Positions 43,270-50,086 of a DNA stretch of 64,000 nt are shown here, in pieces. Under the pieces are notes generated by a model that did not search any database, was not told where the DNA came from, and worked only from the letters and a program-made list of their open reading frames with translations. Location: NCBI RefSeq assembly GCF_017745095.1, contig NZ_JAGHZZ010000018.1, positions 1 to 64,000 of the forward strand. Direction: 5' to 3'. Source of the DNA: Sporocytophaga sp. GTDB lineage: Bacteria > Bacteroidota > Bacteroidia > Cytophagales > Cytophagaceae. How positions within the stretch are numbered: position 1 is the stretch's first letter; each line of letters begins with the position of its first letter. The position numbers and the translations under genes are program-made.

Positions 43270-44073
43270 ATGCAAAATGAGTATTTGTACTATGTAGCAG
43301 AGTGGATCATCGCATCAATACTATTAGTTATACTGGCAATTCTTTTTGAACTGGGTTATATTCTTGGAATAAAAAGACTAGTTAGAAAAGGAATTCGAGA
43401 TGAGGATATTGGAGCCATACTGGGTGGTATTTTGGGCTTGCTGGGGATAATGTTTGCTTTTACATTTTCAATGGCAGCCTCAAGGTTCGATGCCAGAAAA
43501 CTTGCGATCCTTAAAGAATCTAATGCCATAGGAACTACCTACCTCAGAGTCTCTCTTTTACCTGACTCCATAAAACCAGAAATATACTCCCTTCTTGAAA
43601 AGTATGTGGATTATCGTCTTAAGTATGATCGTACAACCGATCGAACAAAGATGAATGCTATCGTTGATAGCTCTGAGGCTGTTCAGGTCAAAATCTGGAG
43701 ACTGGCTTCCAGAAATGCAGTATTAAATAATAATTGGAATTCTTCTCTTTTCATTAATACTTTAAATGAGATGATTGATCTATCTGCTGAAAGATATGCT
43801 GTTCAGCTCAATCACGTACCTGAGATCATCATTTATCTTATGATTTTGCTTGCCACTATCAGTACATTTACCCTTGGCTTTGCATGTGGGCAGGAAAAAA
43901 ACAGGAAGTTTATTTTTTCATATAGTCTTGTGGTTTTGATGGTACTGGTATTGATCGTAATCATAGACCTTGACAGACCACTAAGGGGAATTATAAGAGT
44001 TGGGGATAAAAGTCTGATGGATCTGGACCGATCAATAGGGAAGTATTCACCATTAAAATCAGAAAGTAACTGA
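43270..44073 (+). CDS. DUF4239 (bestrophin-like) membrane protein, copy 2
   Basis: A 267-residue paralogue of the protein encoded at 28060-28902: two N-terminal membrane segments (about 9-29 and 47-68), a helical soluble core (about 75-175) and two C-terminal membrane segments (about 180-200 and 213-233). LGGILGLLGIMFAFTFSMAA and SNAIGTTYLRVSLLPDS, and finally IDLDRPLRGIIRVG, match copy 1 motif by motif. It is followed by a DUF4136 lipoprotein gene 55 bp later, and by an OMP, so it belongs to a short gene string on this strand. The channel-like function is only inferred from the bestrophin-like name. Confidence 0.8.
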   Translation: MQNEYLYYVAEWIIASILLVILAILFELGYILGIKRLVRKGIRDEDIGAILGGILGLLGIMFAFTFSMAASRFDARKLAILKESNAIGTTYLRVSLLPDSIKPEIYSLLEKYVDYRLKYDRTTDRTKMNAIVDSSEAVQVKIWRLASRNAVLNNNWNSSLFINTLNEMIDLSAERYAVQLNHVPEIIIYLMILLATISTFTLGFACGQEKNRKFIFSYSLVVLMVLVLIVIIDLDRPLRGIIRVGDKSLMDLDRSIGKYSPLKSESN

Positions 44074-44128
44074 TTAAACATCTATAACCCTATACCGGTT
44101 GTATTCATTCTTACCAAGGTATTATCTC

Positions 44129-44803
44129 ATGCAGATTTTAAAATCTTCAGGATATTGGAGAATTCTTTTTTTATCCGGCATTATTATTTTAATGGTCCAT
44201 GCTTGTAAGGACCCTGATCCTGTGAGTGATCTGGACCCTATTCAGAAAGATATGTATATATCTAATAGAGATGCCTCAGTTAATTTTGCTGACTTTAAAA
44301 CTTACTTTCTCATTGATTCACTTAAAATGATAGGGAAGGATACTATTATCATACCTAAACACTATCTGACTGAGGAATTAATCATTCATGCTATTGATTC
44401 CAATCTTCAAAATTTGGGATTTGCCAGAGTAAATTTGGATCAGCATCCTGATGTAGCAGTGGTTGCTTCTGTATTAAGGTTTAAAGAATCAGTTCCTCTT
44501 TCCTACTCTCCAACATTGTTTGGGCCAGGCGTTTTTGGATATGCTTCTTCCAGTGAGTTTGGATTTCCCGGCTATCAGTTTTCAGCTCCTGATAATTTTG
44601 GGTTTTATTCTTTTGATGTAGGTAGCCTAGCTATTGATATGATTGATCTGAAGAATGCGCCGTCAGCAGGAAAATTAAATATAATATGGAATGGACTCCT
44701 ATTGGGTGCCGCGAATGATTCTCTTGTAGCAAATCCACAAAGAGTGTTAACAGGTATTAATGTTTTGTTTGAGCAATCGCCATACTTAAAGGATGGAAAG
44801 TAA
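44129..44803 (+). CDS. DUF4136 family lipoprotein
   Basis: A 224-residue lipoprotein starting MQILKSSGYWRILF. The upstream TTG at 44099 is less likely. The lipobox is VHAC (Cys26). The mature part matches the DUF4136 protein at 23859: VNFADFKTYFL near the start, LIIHAIDSNLQNLGFARVN, and HPDVAVVASVLRF. A glycine/serine/proline-rich stretch (about 125-160) is inserted before the final SLAIDMIDLKNAP and WNGLLLGAAND strands. Unlike the other copy it is lipidated, so likely bound to the outer membrane. The next gene starts one base after its stop, so the two are translationally coupled. Confidence 0.75.
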   Translation: MQILKSSGYWRILFLSGIIILMVHACKDPDPVSDLDPIQKDMYISNRDASVNFADFKTYFLIDSLKMIGKDTIIIPKHYLTEELIIHAIDSNLQNLGFARVNLDQHPDVAVVASVLRFKESVPLSYSPTLFGPGVFGYASSSEFGFPGYQFSAPDNFGFYSFDVGSLAIDMIDLKNAPSAGKLNIIWNGLLLGAANDSLVANPQRVLTGINVLFEQSPYLKDGK

Positions 44804-44804
44804 A

Positions 44805-45437
44805 ATGGAGACTTATAAAATAAAGCTTCTTTGTCTGCTATTGCTGATTCTAATTATGAAAAGTGAAGCAAAAGCTCAATACCGAAATTTGTTCTTATAT
44901 AATTACTCTGCAGGAAAAACTGTTGGATCGCTGGATAAGTTCATCGATAGAAAATACTATGACGGCTTTCATATTGATCTGAGACATTTTTTCAAAGAGG
45001 ATTACTCTTTCGGTTTTCGCATCGGATGGAATAATGTAAAAGCTGTTCTTGACCGCCAAAGTTTTCAGACAGATAAGGGAACAGTTTCAGCAATTCAGAC
45101 AAGGTATATGAGTAGTTTACCTGTAGTTGTTAACGCTTTTTATTATCCAGTAAAGGGTAAAAAACTTATCCCTTATGTAGGGGGAAGCCTGGGGGTATAT
45201 GTCATGGATTATCAAAAGTGGTTTGGTGCGGTTGCCTTCAAAAAGAAATCATTCAGGCCGGGAATAAGTCCAGAAATAGGTTTCCTGGCACCTATAAAAA
45301 AGTCAGAAGTAGGAGTAGGCGCCTTTGCCCGGTTTAATTATGCAGCGTATTCCCATGAAGAGGTGAAAAATATGATCTACATGGAGCTGGGGGTAAGTAT
45401 CTTCTTGGGAGATAAGAACGATAAAAGCTGTGAGTGA
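44805..45437 (+). CDS. Small outer-membrane beta-barrel protein
   Basis: A 210-residue protein. I choose METYKIKLLCLLLL at 44805 (signal peptide ending AKAQ). It begins one base after the stop of the DUF4136 gene and has GGAAAG a few bases ahead; an ATG 12 bp upstream is an alternative start. The mature part is a run of alternating strands (FHIDLRHFFKEDYSFGFRIG, SSLPVVVNAFYYPVKGKKLI, YVGGSLGVYVM, VGVGAFARFNYAAYS, YMELGVSIFLG). This resembles OmpA-barrel/PorT-like proteins of about 8 strands. Function unknown. It ends the group DUF4239-DUF4136-OMP. Confidence 0.65.
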   Translation: METYKIKLLCLLLLILIMKSEAKAQYRNLFLYNYSAGKTVGSLDKFIDRKYYDGFHIDLRHFFKEDYSFGFRIGWNNVKAVLDRQSFQTDKGTVSAIQTRYMSSLPVVVNAFYYPVKGKKLIPYVGGSLGVYVMDYQKWFGAVAFKKKSFRPGISPEIGFLAPIKKSEVGVGAFARFNYAAYSHEEVKNMIYMELGVSIFLGDKNDKSCE

Positions 45438-45440
45438 GCT

Positions 45441-45468
45441 AAGCGGAAAGCTTAAAGCTCAAAGTTCT
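45441..45468 (+). repeat. 7-bp tandem array after the OMP gene
   Basis: Four heptads AAGCGGA, AAGCTTA, AAGCTCA, AAGTTCT in strict phase, starting 4 bp after the stop codon. Confidence 0.65.
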
Positions 45469-45569
45469 GAGACTATAAACCTTATATTTAAATTTTTTCG
45501 GAGAAAGGAGCACTTATTAGATTAATTTGTATTCAATTTTTTATTTAATTTTTATAATCTAAGCGATAC

Positions 45570-45625
45570 TTAACTTTCCGTTTTCCTCATTGTGCCTTCC
45601 ACTTTAAGCTTTTAGCCTTCTGCTT
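45570..45625 (-). repeat. 7-bp tandem array running into the 3' end of the SDR gene
   Basis: On the minus strand the heptads read AAGCAGA, AGGCTAA, AAGCTTA, AAGTGGA, AGGCACA, ATGAGGA, AAACGGA, AAGTTAA. The first two contain the last codons and the stop of the SDR gene, so its C-terminal Lys-Ala-Glu-Gly is encoded by the repeat. This is the longest array in the window. Confidence 0.6.
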
Positions 45626-46379
45626 TAAAAAGGTGGTACGAATTTGCTTGTGCTGTCGGCGTAACAACCAAATCATTAATACAGACATGAGCTGGAAGAG
45701 TGGCACAGTAGTATACAATATTTGCTATATCTTCTGCTTGTAAAGGCACATATCCTTCATAAACTTTTTTAGCTTTATCTTCATCTCCTTTGAATCGAAC
45801 AAGAGAAAATTCTGTCTCAGCAGCTCCTGGGTGTATAGCTGTTACTTTAATATTGTGCTTTAGCAAATCTATACGCATACCCTTGCTGATGGCGTCTGTC
45901 GCATGCTTAGCAGCGCAGTATACATTTCCGTTTTCATAAACTTCCTTCCCCGCTATAGAGCCTATATTTATGATATGTCCTTTATTGTTTCTGATCATGT
46001 ATGGAATAATAGCCTTAGACACATACAGTAATCCCTTAACATTAGTATCTATCATGAAGTCAAAATCCTGCAAATCTGCATCGGCAAAGTTTTCTCTACC
46101 CATTGCACCTCCAGCGTTGTTTACAAGAAGATCAATTGATTTCCACTCTTCAGGGATGCCTGTAGCAATATAGGTTACCTGATCTTTATCCGTTACATCA
46201 AAGTCATAAGCCAGAACAGCAGCATTATATCTTTCTTCCAGTTCTGACTTCAGGGCATTTAATCGTTCTTTACGTCTACCTGTTATGATACAGTTCCAGC
46301 CTTCTGATGCAAACTTCTCAGCTATTGCTTTTCCAAAACCAGACGTAGCGCCCGTTACAAGAATTATCTTCTTTGTCAT
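45612..46379 (-). CDS. Short-chain dehydrogenase/reductase (YdfG-like)
   Basis: A 255-residue SDR enzyme: N-terminal NADP-binding motif TGATSGFGKAIA (about 9-20) followed by TGRRKERL, which favours NADPH, NNAGG (about 90-94), a catalytic serine in NIGSIAG, and YCAAK with the Tyr/Lys pair. The pattern and PGAAETEFSLVRFKGD are like YdfG-type 3-hydroxy acid / serine / malonic semialdehyde dehydrogenases, though the substrate is only inferred. The gene overlaps the upstream GH3 gene by 4 bp (ATGA), so the two are translationally coupled. Its last codons fall in a heptad repeat array. Confidence 0.88.
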   Translation of the reverse strand: MTKKIILVTGATSGFGKAIAEKFASEGWNCIITGRRKERLNALKSELEERYNAAVLAYDFDVTDKDQVTYIATGIPEEWKSIDLLVNNAGGAMGRENFADADLQDFDFMIDTNVKGLLYVSKAIIPYMIRNNKGHIINIGSIAGKEVYENGNVYCAAKHATDAISKGMRIDLLKHNIKVTAIHPGAAETEFSLVRFKGDEDKAKKVYEGYVPLQAEDIANIVYYCATLPAHVCINDLVVTPTAQANSYHLFKAEG

Positions 46380-47530
46380 TGATTGAACGTTTTATATTTA
46401 AGCGCCATTATTCTTCTGAAAGACTCTTCAATTCTGCTTTCTTTGATTTCACCTGATCTGACAAGCTTTTTAATGATGGCATGTATCTGGGTTGCAGATA
46501 TCCTGTCTTCGAGATGGACATTATTGCCAAAAAGTAAGATATCAACACCTGCATTTATAGAAAGCTTAATAGCGTTTTCAAGTCCATAGTTTTTACTGAT
46601 GGCATTCATATGCATGTCATCTGAAAAGACAACTCCGTCAAACTGAAGTAAATCCCTAAGTATATCATTCACGATGGCTTTGGATAGTGTTGCTGGCAAG
46701 CATGCAGTGTCCAGATGACAATTTGTTATGTGTGCAGTCATCACAGCATCGCAGTTGCCGGATCTGATAATATCTCTGTATGGCCATAGTTCCATTATTT
46801 TCCATTGATTGGTGACATCTACTATTCCAAGATGAGTGTCAACAGAAGAACTGCCATGTCCTGGAAAATGCTTTAAAATGGTTTTTACTCCATAGTCATG
46901 ATGGCCTTCTATGCTTAATAAGGCCTGTTGGGTGACAATTTTCGGATCGTCAGAATAACTCCGTTCGACTTTATAGATTACAGGATTTTCTTTATTAAGA
47001 CCAAGGTCCACATCGGGAGCGAAATTGAGGTTTATACCAAGCTCTTTAAGCTCTTTAGCAAGGTTTCTGGTATAATATAGGGTTGAATCAGGATTGTTAA
47101 GCTTTCCCAGGTATTGAGCCGAAGGCATTTTTACAAAACCATACTTTTCTTTTAATCTATGTACTTTACCTCCTTCTTCATCAATCGTAACGAAAAGAGG
47201 AATAGGAGCTTCAGCCTGAAGATCTGAGATTAGTTTTTTAAGAGTTTCTGCTGACTTTGTTTTGCTTATGTTTTTTTCAAATAGGATGATAGAGCCGATT
47301 TTACCTTCCCTTAAGTCTTTTCTTAAAGTGTCGTTCTCTGGCAAAGCTGTCCTATCGTTCAATCCCACAAGGATCATTTGCCCGATCATAATATTAAGGC
47401 TGTCTTCAGATAAAGGTTTGGATCTTGTTTTTGAGGTTTTGACAGGTGTGGTCCTCGTTTGTGAAGTTTTTTCCTTTGTTTTGCAGGAAATAAGAATGAT
47501 AAATAATAAAAATAAAATTCTGAATTTCAT
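46376..47530 (-). CDS. GH3 beta-N-acetylhexosaminidase lipoprotein (NagZ-like)
   Basis: A 384-residue lipoprotein. The start is MKFRILFLLFII with lipobox LISC (Cys15); a longer open frame upstream has no matching leader and reads through non-coding sequence. The catalytic part shows KHFPGHGSSSVDTHLG (Asp-x-His acid/base dyad of the bacterial GH3 N-acetylhexosaminidases) and VVFSDDMHMNAI with the nucleophile Asp. These enzymes release N-acetylglucosamine from peptidoglycan fragments or chitin oligomers. As a lipoprotein it acts in the periplasm or at the outer membrane. No fused beta-lactamase domain is present, unlike some other Bacteroidota GH3 proteins. It is coupled to the SDR gene by a 4-bp overlap. 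Confidence 0.85.
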   Translation of the reverse strand: MKFRILFLLFIILISCKTKEKTSQTRTTPVKTSKTRSKPLSEDSLNIMIGQMILVGLNDRTALPENDTLRKDLREGKIGSIILFEKNISKTKSAETLKKLISDLQAEAPIPLFVTIDEEGGKVHRLKEKYGFVKMPSAQYLGKLNNPDSTLYYTRNLAKELKELGINLNFAPDVDLGLNKENPVIYKVERSYSDDPKIVTQQALLSIEGHHDYGVKTILKHFPGHGSSSVDTHLGIVDVTNQWKIMELWPYRDIIRSGNCDAVMTAHITNCHLDTACLPATLSKAIVNDILRDLLQFDGVVFSDDMHMNAISKNYGLENAIKLSINAGVDILLFGNNVHLEDRISATQIHAIIKKLVRSGEIKESRIEESFRRIMALKYKTFNQ

Positions 47531-47648
47531 TGTGATAGCATTAGTTAAAGCAAATAGTATTCTACTAAAACCGATATAAGTACTTGCTGTTTGCCAAAGA
47601 TAAGAATCTTTAGCTATTAAATAAGTTGTAAATTGGCAGGATAAACTT

Positions 47649-48317
47649 GTGAATATGACTATGATTAAAGCTGTAATCTTTGACATGGATGGGATTCTTA
47701 TTGATTCTGAGCCTCTGTGGAAAATTGCAGAAAAAAAAGCATTTGCCAAAGTTGGCCTTATTATGAGTACAGAAATGTGCAATCTTACAATGGGATATAG
47801 AATTAATGAGGTTACTGACTATTGGTATGAAAGAAGACCTTGGAAGGGAAAAAGCAAAGATGAAGTGACTGAAGATATTATTCAAACTGTTATTGATGAA
47901 ATAAAGGCTAATGGAAATGAGCTGAAAGGGGTAAAGCGTTCCTTAAGATTATTGAAGGAGCAAAACTATAAAATTGCGCTTGCTTCTTCATCTGCTATGA
48001 GGATCATTAATGTCGTAGTAGACAAACTGGAGATAAGAGAATATTTTGATTCAATATGTTCTGCTGAAACCGAACCATATGGAAAACCTCATCCGGCTGT
48101 ATTTATCACAGCAGCAGATAAACTTAAGATAGATCCGCATCAGTGTCTTGTTATAGAGGATTCTGTAAACGGAGTGATTGCTGGCAAAGCAGCAAGAATG
48201 AAAGTCGTGGCAATACCGGATGAAAGCCTTTCAGGAGATAAGAGATTTATCATTGCAGATACAATCTTGCCGGATCTTGATCATTTAACTTTGGATTTGA
48301 TCAGAAGCTTTTCTTAG
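47649..48317 (+). CDS. HAD-family sugar-phosphate phosphatase (HxpB/beta-phosphoglucomutase-like)
   Basis: A 222-residue HAD hydrolase. FDMDGILIDSE supplies the nucleophile Asp and the acid/base Asp, SSSAM is the motif II Ser/Thr region, GKPHP carries the motif III lysine, and VIEDSVNGVIAGKAA is motif IV. A helical cap domain lies between motif I and II (about 18-85). The overall shape fits hexitol or 2-deoxyglucose-6-phosphate phosphatases (HxpB/YniC-like) or beta-phosphoglucomutase. The divergent start lies close to the upstream GH3 gene (119 bp between starts). Three in-frame Met codons within five codons make the exact start uncertain. Confidence 0.85.
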   Translation: MNMTMIKAVIFDMDGILIDSEPLWKIAEKKAFAKVGLIMSTEMCNLTMGYRINEVTDYWYERRPWKGKSKDEVTEDIIQTVIDEIKANGNELKGVKRSLRLLKEQNYKIALASSSAMRIINVVVDKLEIREYFDSICSAETEPYGKPHPAVFITAADKLKIDPHQCLVIEDSVNGVIAGKAARMKVVAIPDESLSGDKRFIIADTILPDLDHLTLDLIRSFS

Positions 48318-48387
48318 AAGAATTTTTAAGTATAATTTAAATCTTGTCGTTATCCTTGTCTGTTCCATTCTCAGGGCATTTCCTTGT

Positions 48388-48410
48388 AGAGACGCCATGC
48401 TGGCGTCTCT
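48388..48410. repeat. REP-like palindrome (GTAGAGACGCCA type), copy 1
   Basis: AGAGACGCCA, 3 nt (TGC), TGGCGTCTCT: perfect 10-bp arms. The core is similar to a widely dispersed Bacteroidota/cyanobacterial intergenic palindrome. A second, degenerate copy lies 115 bp downstream. Confidence 0.75.
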
Positions 48411-48503
48411 CTATCGACAAGGATGGAATTTATCTTGTCAGGTACAATGGTGATAAACAGTATTATCTATAATATTTCATCATCGTTTCATTATCAAAGT
48501 TTT

Positions 48504-48527
48504 GAGACGCCATGCATGGCTCTCTAC
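48504..48527. repeat. REP-like palindrome, copy 2 (degenerate)
   Basis: GAGACGCCATGCATGGCTCT plus CTAC repeats the core of copy 1; the central CCATGCATGG is palindromic and the right arm has lost two bases. Confidence 0.65.
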
Positions 48528-48563
48528 AGGGAAGATTTACTAAGAAAGGCAAGAGACCTTGTC

Positions 48564-49334
48564 TTACACATCAAGAACCTCGATATTCTTTTTCATTCCT
48601 CGAACTTCGGTAATCATTATAAAAAACATCACTATACTTGGGAGTAGTCCCGGATTCATAATTCGGTTACATATTTCCCTTGTCATAGCCTTATTGCTTT
48701 CCCTTACTTCTGCTTTTCCCTTTTCGTCTGACATGGCTAGAATGCAGGCACATTCCCAGCTTTTGCTCCTAGCTACAGATACGCTGAAGTTTAATAGTTT
48801 TCTTTCGAGTTTGGGGATTATTCTCGCAAGCAATCCGAGGACCGGAGATAAAAAGAAAATATCCTTCTCAAGCTGGACAATGGCATCAGAAAGGATTTGA
48901 TTTATTTGGAAATAATCCTTACTCAGATTGATTACTTCCTTTCCTGGCGCCACTGCTACACAGGTGTTAGGGAGGTCGTAGTTAACATGTGCATTTACTC
49001 CTAAAAGCAAATGCTGAATGATGGTATGTTTCTTTTTACCATTTTCAAAAGCATAAAACCAGGGACTGTCAGCACCAAGAGTGTTATTGTGATAACTTTC
49101 ATAAGCATCCAGATAGTAATTGGCAAAGATCTCTACAAACTCCGTCATACGCTGATTGTCTTCAAATTCTCCTTTTTCGATCGCACCTCTCACCCTGATT
49201 GATATGGTTTTGTAAAATGCAGCAAAATATCCATTCCGGTTTTTGCTTTTCTCACAAGAAGCGATGATTTTATCCAGCTTTGTTAGGGTGGATTCGATAG
49301 GCTGACCTTTTGGAAGGGAACTTTCCTGCAACAT
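48564..49334 (-). CDS. DUF5995 family protein
   Basis: A 256-residue, mainly helical cytoplasmic protein. The segments RNGYFAAFYKTISIRVRGAI, NYYLDAYESYH, LGVNAHVNYDLP and ARSKSWECACILA are the conserved blocks of DUF5995, including the HLLLGVNAHVNYDL histidine pair that may bind metal. The biochemical role of the family is unknown. The length is normal. It stands on the minus strand between the REP copies and the VOC gene, with no operon partner. Confidence 0.7.
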   Translation of the reverse strand: MLQESSLPKGQPIESTLTKLDKIIASCEKSKNRNGYFAAFYKTISIRVRGAIEKGEFEDNQRMTEFVEIFANYYLDAYESYHNNTLGADSPWFYAFENGKKKHTIIQHLLLGVNAHVNYDLPNTCVAVAPGKEVINLSKDYFQINQILSDAIVQLEKDIFFLSPVLGLLARIIPKLERKLLNFSVSVARSKSWECACILAMSDEKGKAEVRESNKAMTREICNRIMNPGLLPSIVMFFIMITEVRGMKKNIEVLDV

Positions 49335-49495
49335 GGGTTATGAAGAATTTTTATTGAAAATATTAATTTTGTTGTGAATATAAAATTTGAGTCTTGTATC
49401 TTATTGGGATTGAGTGTTTATGGAAATCTGCTAAACACTAGTGTTAGGGAAATGTTAAAATAATAGATTGATTGAACTATTGGAGGAGGGAAGAT

Positions 49496-49885
49496 ATGTT
49501 AAATAATGTTCCAGTATTGACAACGTTACCAGCTACTGATATAAACAGGGCTAAGGAGTTTTATGAAGATAAACTTGGTTTGACGATTGAGGAATTTTAT
49601 GAGGACATGATGGTGTTGGACGCCAATGGAGTTAAAATCACAGTTTATGAAAGGCCAACGCCGACTAAAGCCGATCACACAGTGATGACGTTTGAGGTGA
49701 AGGATATCGAAAATGAGATCAAAGGTCTCAAAACCAAAGGTGTGATCTTTGAAGATTATGACATGCCTGATTTGAATCTGAAAACCAATAAAAATCATGT
49801 GGCTGTTATGGAAAATGACAAAGCCGCCTGGTTTAAAGATTCAGAAGGTAATATCCTCTGTCTTCATGAGACGCTTGTGAAATAA
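49496..49885 (+). CDS. VOC (glyoxalase/bleomycin-resistance) family protein
   Basis: A 129-residue protein of two babbabb-like halves: TLPATDINRAKEFYEDKLGL in the first half and VMTFEVKDIENEI...VAVMENDKAAWFKDSEGN in the second. The start is set by GGAGGAGGG ten bases ahead; an upstream frame extension at 49472 has no Met. VOC proteins include glyoxalase I, ring-cleaving dioxygenases and antibiotic-binding proteins. Metal-ligand positions are not complete, so a binding protein is as likely as an enzyme. It is followed by a terminator. Confidence 0.85.
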   Translation: MLNNVPVLTTLPATDINRAKEFYEDKLGLTIEEFYEDMMVLDANGVKITVYERPTPTKADHTVMTFEVKDIENEIKGLKTKGVIFEDYDMPDLNLKTNKNHVAVMENDKAAWFKDSEGNILCLHETLVK

Positions 49886-49925
49886 TTAGTTGAAAGGTGC
49901 TGTTTTAGTTTTCATACTAATAAAT

Positions 49926-49969
49926 ACAGGTAGTTCATTGACACGCATGAACTACCTGTTCAATTTTTA
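49926..49969 (+). terminator. Terminator after the VOC gene
   Basis: A perfect 13-bp stem ACAGGTAGTTCAT / ATGAACTACCTGT with an 8-nt loop, then TCAATTTTT. Confidence 0.85.
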
Positions 49970-49970
49970 T

Positions 49971-49998
49971 AAGCTTAATGCTTAAAGCGGAAAGTAAA
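49971..49998 (+). repeat. 7-bp tandem array between the VOC terminator and the GH9 gene
   Basis: AAGCTTA, ATGCTTA, AAGCGGA, AAGTAAA in phase, starting just after the terminator of the VOC gene. Confidence 0.55.
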
Positions 49999-50086
49999 TT
50001 CTACTTTTATCCCAGGCATAAAAATTGGAAGTTTAAATCCTTCTTATTAATAATAGAGAAGAATTGAGCATGAGATTAGTTCTTAC

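Noticed and set aside
48423-48900. Two plus-strand frames between the HAD gene and the DUF5995 gene
   Set aside because: They run through the REP copies and antisense to DUF5995; no signal, motif or ribosome-binding site.
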